A stretch of DNA of 64,000 bases, taken from Adiantum capillus-veneris (lineage: Eukaryota; Streptophyta; Polypodiopsida; Polypodiales; Pteridaceae). Below the pieces are notes generated by a model. The model saw nothing but the letters and a program-made list of their open reading frames with translations. It did no database searches and was not told the origin of the DNA. Every line of letters starts with the position of its first letter. Position 1 is the first letter of the stretch. Location: the NCBI GenBank assembly GCA_014529385.2, contig CM043968.1, forward strand, positions 131,560,018 to 131,624,017, written 5' to 3'. The position numbers were made by a program, and so were the translations under genes. Below are positions 56,230 to 64,000 of this stretch, in pieces.

Positions 56230-57662
56230 TGTCACTAGGAGGTGTATTTTTCCCTGTTGCCTTCCGTAAATAAGTATTAGATATATTTATTTTATTTTAC
56301 TTGTTTGTCCCGGAACCCTTGAAAAGGTGCAAGTGGACATTGCATGGCCAGTGTGAAACGGCTGCAGCCAGATGGGTTTCTCACATCGGGGATCTAGGTC
56401 GGACAGACAGGGACTGCCCGGGCCAGTTAGCACTGAATTTTGATGAATATGGAAGCTCGTGTGCGCCAAACTGGAATTTGGGCCACTCGTCAAGTCACTG
56501 CAACTTTATAAGTTGAAAGGGGCCACTAAATTAACCCACATTGTAGATGTTGGTCAAATGGTAGTCTTCAATGATGGTCAGGAGACCGATAGAGACCATG
56601 GAAGCATCTCCTAAAATTTAGGGAACTGCTATTTTTGACCGGAAAATGTGTTCGCGTCATTAGCTCTGGAATGACAAGGGGAACATTTTATTGCTCTGCT
56701 GCCAAGTCAACTGACGCACCAGTTGAGATATTTTTAGCAGGGAAGCCCAAACTCGGAAACTGGCAACGTGTCAGCCTGTAAGCGATTCTGCCACTCTGGG
56801 AGGCAAAAACGAGCTGCATATCAACAAAGGGGGCGCCATTTTCAGCCTCACGTGGATTGTAGCAGGTACAGAAGCTATGGAATGCTTACCTTGCCCTCTA
56901 TGCACAGTATGGTGACAGGAGTGATGCCCCGCACGCTACATACTGCTCTCTTTCTCCCCTACGTACAGTATGTTATGCCCCACTGGTGGGCTTCTCATTT
57001 GACCTATGTACAGCTGTGGGGAAATATGCTTTCATGCCGAGGCAAGAGCCTCTTTGCACAGGAACCGGTGTAGCTAGCTGTTGCACCAAAGCAGGTCCAC
57101 GAGAGGGTGATAACCTCTCGATTGCGCAGTAAATTCAGCATTGTACGCTTGCTGTTTTTTCTCTATTTTGGGGCTGTTTTGAGCCCAAAATGTTTCCAGA
57201 ATCAAGGGGCACTTAGCCCAAGGTGCAGGGAACAATGCACGGACAATCGTGTGCCCAAATCAGGTCAAAAACAGGGTTGAACCAGAAATTACAGCGACCT
57301 GCAATTTACTGTTTTGTGCTCCCAACAGAGGGAATATGTTCGGGGAATAGAGGGCTTACCTTAGAAACTGATTCGGATTGACTTCGGTACCGTTATGCTA
57401 CCGAAATTTTGCCGAATCTGGAGCGTACTAGCTGGATGCAGGTGTTGTCTTCCAAGGGCTCTTTTTGTAATTCTCTCTCTCTAAATTAAAGAAATACCGA
57501 AAGGGGCGCCAGTCTTTGGGGCCTACAAGGTGTCGGTCTCGTGTGCGCAGTGACATTCTAGTCGCTGGACGCAACTGTGTTCTCTTCCCTTCTCAGTGCT
57601 CTGTGTAAAGTTTACAGGTAATTGAAATAGTACCGCCCTCTACGTTGTACGGGCCGGTTATA
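56230..57662 (+). repeat. Gypsy-6 5' LTR
   Basis: Begins TGTCACTAGGAGGTG, ends GGGCCGGTTATA (TG...TA rather than TG...CA). Contains the shared 36-bp block at 57488-57523. A 102-codon open frame (56768-57073) is probably accidental; its partner in the other LTR has a stop. No similarity to other LTRs here outside the 36-bp block and the TGTCA start. Confidence 0.92.
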
Positions 57663-57746
57663 TGTCCCATCGACGGAATAGTCACTTTTTCTTCAAAAAG
57701 TGCAGCGTGGATTGTTGTGGGTGAAAGCAACACAGAGCTTGTCGAT

Positions 57747-58382
57747 ATGGCAGAGAAGAGAGACCATGTACCTGAAGAGGGATCTTCCTCACATGGCACA
57801 AAGAAAATTCCTTCAACTCTTCAAGAAGAAGACAGGTTGTTTAGAACTCAACTGCGTTGTTGCATGGACATGTTTCAGCAGTTGGCTAACAACCCAAGGA
57901 TGCAGGACATCTTACAGGCTCCGACACAAGGTTTTCAGCCTCCTACACAGGGCATGACTGAGCCGTTGCAGGAAAAGGAGATTTCCAATGCGCAGAGGAC
58001 TCATGATGCTCGAGGGAAAGCCCATGTGGTTGAGCAACTAGCGGTGTCCAATGATCCAAAGCAACTTGCTTTAGCTGGACAAGAACCGTTTGTGAATGGT
58101 CAAGGGAGCAATGAACAGGCTATGCGTCAGACCCTTCCATTACCTAATACTTATCCTGGTTATTTTGGAGGTGGTTCAGGGTTTCAAGCTATGGCTGGAC
58201 CTTCCACAGATTATATGCCAGGGAATGTTTTCGGGACAATGCAAACAGGCATGGGTAACCCTATGTACGCGAACATGGGTGTCCAACCAGGTTTTCAGGG
58301 TGCCTATGGCCAGTTTCGGTGCCTGGAACACAATTTGGTATGGCTGGTTTTTCGCAGCCATACGTACAAAATGCAAATATGA
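57747..58382 (+). pseudogene. Gypsy-6 Gag N-terminal part
   Basis: ATG 57747 (MAEKRDHVPEEGSSSHGTKK) begins a 211-codon frame with a helical block (LFRTQLRCCMDMFQQLANNP) and a Gln/Gly/Met-rich segment (PGYFGGGSGFQAMAGPS, GNPMYANMGVQPGFQGAYG). A one-base indel near 58316-58325 shifts the real continuation into the frame that starts at 58319. With that corrected, Gag and the downstream fusion would be a single protein of about 760 residues. Confidence 0.8.
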
Positions 58383-60043
58383 CAGGGGAAACAGTTGATG
58401 TGAGTGCTGGAATGAACACTCATGGAGCACCACTGTTACAGGCACCTGTTTATGATAATGTGGCTCCTTTGAGTCAGCCTAAGGATTACAAGGAAGGTGG
58501 GCAGGGAGTGAAGTTTGAAACTTTCAGAGGAATTGAGGACCAATTAAAGGCTTTGACCTTCATACAGCAGTTCGATGCAGCTTATGCTGGAGGCAACTTC
58601 ACGGAATCTTCAAAGATACGCAAGGCTGCCACTTTCTTGAAAGGGAATGCGCTTCAATGGTGGACCGCATTGTTGAACCAAGGTCAAGCCCCAACAACGT
58701 GGGTCCAATTCAAACAACTTTTTGCGCCTGCATGGTTGACAAACACTTTTGAAGTGGATGTGATGACGGAATGGCACGAGTTGAATGCTAAACAGTGTGC
58801 GAATCTGGAAGAGTACAATAAACGGTTTTGGGCCGCACTGTTGCCAGTCACCTCTTACAGGTTTGTGCCTTTGTCAAAACAAATTGAGAAGTACTGTTGC
58901 GGATTGCCCAAGAAAATCAGGGACTACTGCACAAAGACTACTGTCATGAATATGTTTCAATTGATAGAGAATGCAAGAGTGGCCAACAATCTGTCGAAGG
59001 GAGATTCCGATGGATTTAATAGCCACAAGTGTAGGTTCAGTAAGCAGGCCCATTTCATTCCTATGAGGAAGAAGATAAAGCCAGAACACATGGTCAAGAT
59101 ATTCATGAGCAATATCTTTAAATATCATGGGATGCCTCAGTCAATTGTCAGTGACAGGGATCCACGTATGACGAGTCTTTTCTGGAAGGCATTGTTTGAG
59201 AACATGGGCACTACGCTCAAGTTCTCTTCTTCGTTTCATCCGCAAACTGATGGACAGTCAGAAGAGGCAAATTCTAATGTCTTGGACCTGCTCAAATGTT
59301 ATGTGTCAGACCACAAGGCAACTTGGGAACACCATCTTCCATTGGTTGAATATGCTTACAATAACACTGTGCATACATCAACAGGTAAGGCACCATTCGA
59401 GATAGTGGAAGGAGGGAAGAAAGTCCCACCCATTTTGCAAACTAAGGACAAGATATTTGAGGCAGACAAGTATGTGCAAGATATGGATGAAACATACAGG
59501 AAGATAAAGATTGCTCTTGAGAAGACTCAGGCTAAGCAAAAGAAAACTGCTGATCGTCACCGTCGTGAACTTGTATTTTCACTTGGTGATTGGGTACTTT
59601 GGCGCTTTGAAAAGGCCAGGTTAAGGAAAAGGAAAGGCAAGGAACGCTTGTTTCCTAAGCTCAGTATGCGATATTATGGTCCTTTCCAGATTTCAGAAAA
59701 GATCAGCGATGTAGCTTATAGGTTAAAGCTACCCGAAGGCTGGAAAATACATAATGCTTTTCATGTCAGCCTTCTAAGGCCCTTTGTTGGTGATGTGCCA
59801 GAGAATATGCTTGATGAGGAACAACCCGAAGTGGAAGACTTGGATGAAATCCTTGTTCCTGAACAGATATTGGCACATAAAGAAAGAAAGGTTAGAGGAA
59901 AAGTTGCAAGACGCTATTTGGTGAAGTTCAAAAACTATCCATCGTTAGATGCCAAATGGATGGAAGACTCTGAATTGGTTGATTCACCTCAGCTATTGCA
60001 ATTGTATCTTGAAGCCTTTCAGATGGAACCCGCAGTGACTTGA
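58319..60043 (+). CDS. Gag-integrase-chromodomain fusion (Gypsy-6)
   Basis: 574 uninterrupted codons. Residues ~55-245 are Gag capsid: QPKDYKEGGQGVKFETFRGI, TFIQQFDAAYAGGNFTESSK, NALQWWTALLNQG, YNKRFWAALLPVTSY. At NSHK|CRFSKQAHFIP (nt 59029-59033) the frame passes directly into the integrase core, removing the zinc knuckle, protease, RT, RNase H, the integrase HHCC zinc region and the first catalytic Asp. The second Asp (SIVSDRDP) and the Glu (TDGQSE) remain with D-35-E spacing. A GPF module ([22 protein letters not shown]) and a chromodomain-like tail (RYLVKFKNYPSLDAKWMED) follow to the TGA at 60041-60043. The fusion cannot catalyse integration alone. It may be a by-product of deletion or a non-autonomous element's protein. 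Confidence 0.85.
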   Translation: MPGTQFGMAGFSQPYVQNANMTGETVDVSAGMNTHGAPLLQAPVYDNVAPLSQPKDYKEGGQGVKFETFRGIEDQLKALTFIQQFDAAYAGGNFTESSKIRKAATFLKGNALQWWTALLNQGQAPTTWVQFKQLFAPAWLTNTFEVDVMTEWHELNAKQCANLEEYNKRFWAALLPVTSYRFVPLSKQIEKYCCGLPKKIRDYCTKTTVMNMFQLIENARVANNLSKGDSDGFNSHKCRFSKQAHFIPMRKKIKPEHMVKIFMSNIFKYHGMPQSIVSDRDPRMTSLFWKALFENMGTTLKFSSSFHPQTDGQSEEANSNVLDLLKCYVSDHKATWEHHLPLVEYAYNNTVHTSTGKAPFEIVEGGKKVPPILQTKDKIFEADKYVQDMDETYRKIKIALEKTQAKQKKTADRHRRELVFSLGDWVLWRFEKARLRKRKGKERLFPKLSMRYYGPFQISEKISDVAYRLKLPEGWKIHNAFHVSLLRPFVGDVPENMLDEEQPEVEDLDEILVPEQILAHKERKVRGKVARRYLVKFKNYPSLDAKWMEDSELVDSPQLLQLYLEAFQMEPAVT

Positions 60044-60351
60044 TGCAGCCTTTTTGGAGCAAGGCAAGAGCATGGTTCATGATGCTCAAGAGAGTAGTTA
60101 AGCAATTGTATCTACTCTTTCCATACAGAATTTATCTATAGAAGTTTGTGCTCAAGAGTACACTAGAAGACTTCTATGCTTGATATATGTGTCGTAGCCA
60201 GGTTGGTGGGATTGTTTAATCGTCCAACGCTACATTTCTGGAAGCATGTGTATCTTGGATTCCCATCATAGAATATATGTGATATCAGGAGATACTGCAT
60301 GTATTATTGGCATGCAAGCGAGGTCGCTTGCAGTATTTCAAGGGTGGGGTG
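60044..60351 (+). other. Gypsy-6 3' internal non-coding region and PPT
   Basis: No gene. Ends GAGGTCGCTTGCAG, TATTTCAAGGGTGGGGTG, the PPT context also seen in Gypsy-1 and Gypsy-2. Confidence 0.75.
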
Positions 60352-61786
60352 TGTCACCAGGAGGTGTATTTTTCCTGTTACCTTCCGTAAATAAGTATTA
60401 GATATATTTATTTTATTTTTACTTGTTTGTCCCGGAACCCTTGAAAAGGTGCAAGTGGACATTGCATGGCCAGTGTGAAACGGCTGCAGCCAGATGGGTT
60501 TCTCACATCAGGGATCAGGTCGGTCAGACAGGGACTACCCGGGCCAGTTAGCACTCAATTCTGATGAATATGGAAGCTCGTGTGCGCCAAACTGGAATTT
60601 GGGCCACTCGTCAAGTCACTGCAACTTTATAAGTTGAAAGGGGCCACTAAATTAACCCACATTGTAGATGTTGGTCAAATGGTAGTCTTCAATGATGGTC
60701 AAGAGACCGATAGAGACCATGGAAGCATCTCCTAAAATTTAGGGAACTGCTATTTTTGACCGGAAAATGTGTTCGCGTCATTAGCTGTTGAATGACAAGG
60801 GGAACATTTTATTTCTCTGCTGCCAATCAACTGACGCAGCAAGGAAGGTGAGATATTTTTAGCAGGGAAAGCCCAAACTCGGAAACTGGGCGACGTGTCA
60901 GCCTGTAAGCGATTCTGCCACTCTGGGAGGCAAAAACGAGCTGCATATCAACAAAGGGGGCGCCATTTTCAGCCTCACGTGGATTGTAGCAGGTACAGAA
61001 GCTATGGAATGCTTACCTTGCCCTCTATGCACAGTATGGTGACAGGAGTGATGCCCCGCACGCTACATACTGCTCTCTTTCTCCCCTACGTACAGTATGT
61101 TATGCCCCACTAGTGGGCTTCTCATTTGACCTATGTACAGCTGTGGGGAAATATGCTTTCATGCCGAGGCAAGAGCCTCTTTGCACAGGAACCGGTGTAG
61201 CTAGCTGCTGCACCAAAGCAGGTCCACGAGAGGGTGATAACCTCTCGATTGCGCAGTAAATTCAGCATTGTACGCTTGCTGTTTTTTCTCTATTTTGGGG
61301 CTGTTTTGAGCCCAAAATGTTTCCAGAATCAAGGGGCACTTAGCCCAAGGTGCAGGGAACAATGCAGGGACAGTCGTGTGCCCAAATCAGGTCAAAAACA
61401 GGGCTGAACCAGAAATTACAGCGACCTGCAATTTACTGTTTTGTGCTCCCGACAGAGGGAATATGTTCGTGGAACAGAGGGCTTACCTTAGAAACTGATT
61501 CGGATTGATTTCGGTACCGTTATGCTGCCGAAATTTTGCCGAATCTGGAGCGTACTAGCCGGATGCAGGTGTCTTCCAGGGGCTCTTTTTGTAATTCTCT
61601 CACTCTAAATTAAAGAAATACCGAAAGGGGCGCCAGTCTTTGGGCCTACAGGGTGTCGGTCTCGTGTGCGCAGTGACATTCTAGTCGCTAGACGCAACTG
61701 TGTTACTCTTCCCTTCCTAGTGCTCTGTGTAAAGTTTACAGGTAATTGAAATAGTACCGCCCTCTACGTTGTACGGGCCGGTTATA
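60352..61786 (+). repeat. Gypsy-6 3' LTR
   Basis: 1435 bp, starts TGTCACCAGG, ends CCGGTTATA. Few differences from 56230-57662 (scattered substitutions and a rearranged few bases near 60835-60850). Shared 36-bp block at 61612-61646. Confidence 0.93.
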
Positions 61787-64000
61787 GTCCGCATGAGCAA
61801 TCATCCACATGAAAAAGGAAATACGACGAGCAACATGTAAATCCCAGATCGCGAACCAAAACTGCTGCAGATAGGCATGAGAGAGGCCTGAATGTAACCA
61901 GAAACGCATTCGAGTGGACTGCTGTGGTTGTTGTCTCATCAATGCTAATCTTCCAATCCGGACAGTGTACTCAAAGAAGGATACAGGTGCACCTGTGGGA
62001 TCTGAGTGAGGCCAATGCCACTCTCCTGGGTCCTAGTAAAGCTGCGATAGGGCACGGCCCTCCCACACCCAAAGCCTCCAAAGTGCAGCATCAACGAAGC
62101 AAAACGAGGGTCAACACAACGACGCTTCCCGCGTGAGCCAACTACTCGTATGGCCTCCCATCGGGCGCCGGAGGAGATAAGTAGTGGAGAAGTGGCAGCG
62201 TATGTCAATCGAGCGTGAAACCCTGGAGAGTTGTCAGTATCAACTGTGAATAGCATGGTGTCCAAACGAACTAATAAGAGAGTGTTGCGGTCAAAGAGGC
62301 CTTCCCAGCCACAATGAGGAGGCATCTGAAGCGTGCCGCGCATGACTGCATCCCACTGTGAAGGAACGGCAGAATCGATCTCAAGCAGTCTGTCTGGCAC
62401 CCCCGCGACCAATGTCATAATGTTCTGCCACAAAATCTGCATCCAGCATACGTGTCTCATAAAACAACCGCATAGAGGCTGCAGGGCCACAGTCCCAAGC
62501 AGCCCAATCAATGTGAGTCCTCTCTCCAAGCTGACGAGGTGGATTAACCGAAGAATCAAGAACTGTAGCATTCCAAATGAGAGGCTGGCGCTCAATCTCC
62601 TCACGACATGAGGGAGGTGAGCGTACGATAGTCCGTCTCATGGAAACCCAAATCTGAAGGAGCGAGCGGAGAAAGGGTGAGAGAGTGGAAGTGGACAAGG
62701 GAGCATCCGTAAAGAGAAAACGATACCATGAATGCCAAGTATGACCGTCTCTAGTGCCGAGTCGTGGAGTCACTGTGCAAAGAGCAACCTGAAGAAGCAT
62801 CTTCCAAGGTTCTTGGCCAGGAAAAAGACCCCGAACAATAAGCTTGGTAAGAAGTGCGCGGCTCTGTAACTCTGGATCAATGATGCCAAGGCCTCCCTCT
62901 GACCTAGGACGAATGATCGTGGACCAACGAACTCTAGCACGAGTATCAATAGTCCCATCTGTGCCACCCCATAAAAAGTTCCTTACTAGTCGGCGGAGCT
63001 GAGCTATCACACCAGAATGTAACATCCAACAAGAAGCCGTATACCATACTGTAGCCAGAATGACTTGGTTGGCAACCGATGCACGGCCAGCCAACGACAG
63101 ATGACGTGAAGACCAATGGCATAGCTTTCTGCGAATAGACTGTAGTACGGGTGCAAATTGTTGTTGTGAGGAAACATCAAATCCAACCTGGAAGCCCAGG
63201 TATCGGCATGTCTGACCCGGCTATAGCCATGTGAAACCATTAGCTGCCCCCCAAGTAGGTATGTCATCACTGCCAACCAATAACCCAAAGGATTTATGCC
63301 AGTTAATGCGTGCACCACTGGCAATGCAAAAAACCTGTAAGGCCTCCTGCATTGCATCAAGAGCGGGTAGCAAATAGCGCAACATGAGCATAGTGTCATC
63401 AACAAACTCTTGATCGATAAGGTCTGGAGCTGTAGGTACTGGCATGGTCAATCCCCGAAATGCATGACTCTGAGCACTAAGAAAGTCAGACATAGTCTCT
63501 CCCACAAAAAGATACAGATAGGTTGCTAAAGGACATCCCTGACGAACAGAGCGAGAAAGCTCAAAACTACGACTGACACGGCCACCAATGGTAATAGCGT
63601 TGCTGGCAGTTCTGAAGAGAGCGGAAATACCTGAAATCCATCTCAAAGGGACACCCATCCTGGCTAAAGATCCTTCAAGAAAGTTCTAGTCAACACGATC
63701 GTATGCTTTCTCGAAGTCTAGGATGAAAAAAGCCAGAGGTTCAGAAGATGACCTTGCCCACTCTACTGCCTCATAAAAAGTGAAGATATTATCCAGAATG
63801 CATCGATCCATAACGAAGCCTGTCTGAGAAGTATGAATAATATCTGGTAGGAACGACCGCAAGCGGTGGCTGATCAGTAACGCTAATATCTTATAGACCA
63901 AAGGGAGTAGGGTATAATATCTTATAGACCAAAGGGAGCCGGATGCATATATCCTGAGTCAAAGATGTCCTGACAACCGCGAAGCAGTGGTGTATGCAAT
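61787..64000 (-). pseudogene. LINE-D ORF2, RT and C-terminal region, continues beyond the window
   Basis: Minus-strand pieces in order from the right edge: KILALLISHRLRSFLPDIIH, TGFVMDRCILDNIFTFYEAV, ILDFEKAYDRVD (63690-63900); SRSVRQGCPLATYLYLFVGE and the catalytic FVDD (63221-63658, FVDD near 63395); WHKSFGLLVGSDD; then RRLVRNFLWGGTDG, EGGLGIIDPELQSRALLTKL (62381-63094); and WLHSGLSHAYLQQFWFAIWD, RRISFFMWMIAHAD (61790-61942). Frame changes occur near 63200, 62600 and 61945, and a stop near 63688. Same domain plan as LINE-C but clearly diverged, so it is a second L1 family. The endonuclease and ORF1 lie beyond 64000. Confidence 0.9.

Larger units (their letters stand above)
56230..61786 (+). 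mobile_element. Gypsy-6, long-LTR element with fused Gag-integrase, inserted in LINE-D
   Basis: LTRs of 1433 and 1435 bp, highly similar, enclose only 2.7 kb. Flanks GTCCC (56225-56229) and GTCCG (61787-61791) are a target duplication with one mismatch, and removing the element rejoins LINE-D codons (WMIAHAD | LPVGTWLAT). PPT AAGGGTGGGGTG precedes the 3' LTR. The sequence after the 5' LTR (TGTCCCATCGACGG) is not the initiator-Met PBS used by the other elements here. Orientation is plus from the coding frame and PPT. Confidence 0.93.

Noticed and set aside
56768-57073. 102-codon frame starting MSACKRFCHSGRQ
   Set aside because: Lies inside the Gypsy-6 LTR, repeated at 60895 where a stop shortens it; no recognisable domain.

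Overview
This window looks like a transposon-dense, gene-poor stretch of a large land-plant nuclear genome. The evidence is plant-type Ty1/copia and chromodomain Ty3/gypsy elements, primer-binding sites of the form TGGTATCAGAGC (complementary to plant initiator tRNA-Met), a CACTA (En/Spm) transposase with TNP2, DUF4218-like and DUF4216-like parts, and L1-like LINEs with a C-terminal zf-RVT-like region. I see no rRNA or tRNA gene, no CRISPR array and no host gene I can support. The species is not determinable; a non-seed vascular plant is a weak guess from the style of LINE-A.

Layout, left part (1-27 kb). 1-3752: 3' part of a decayed Copia element (Copia-1) with its 3' LTR. 3763-7584: CACTA relic with a predicted in-frame intron. 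7585-12758: a complete Copia element (Copia-2) with paired LTRs, PBS, PPT and 5-bp target duplication ATTAT. 13639-22030: a Gypsy chromovirus (Gypsy-1), 5' LTR truncated, carrying a MITE in its leader and a 147-bp tandem duplication in integrase. 22-27 kb: old debris (Copia RT relic, second MITE copy, Gypsy integrase scrap, CT repeats).

Middle part (27-48 kb) is a nest. LINE-A (+) is split by Gypsy-2 (29072-35375, +) and by Gypsy-3 (35645-38551, -). Gypsy-4 (38619-48029, +, same LTR family as Gypsy-3) follows immediately; its 5' LTR is split by LINE-B (38678-41688, 14-bp target duplication) and its gag is split by Gypsy-5 (43623-47537, same family as Gypsy-2), which ends abruptly against a piece of the Gypsy-4 type LTR.

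Right part (48-64 kb) is a second nest. LINE-D (-) runs from a 293-bp polypyrimidine tract (48238-48530, probably its expanded A-rich tail) past the right window edge. It is split by LINE-C (48674-55567, near full length, 14-bp target duplication, same family as LINE-B) and by Gypsy-6 (56230-61786), whose long LTRs flank an in-frame Gag-integrase-chromodomain fusion lacking protease, RT and RNase H.

How it fits together: nearly every break in a reading frame is explained by later insertions, point nonsense mutations (many compatible with C-to-T change) or small indels. Recurring themes worth attention are a 36-bp block shared by the LTRs of otherwise different Gypsy families (nine copies), tandem TGACGTGGCA-containing modules in the LTR U3, a perfect 81-bp fold-back made of LTR ends inside a gag gene, a MITE family with 8-bp target duplications, and the Gag-integrase fusion. 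No autonomous, fully intact element is visible.
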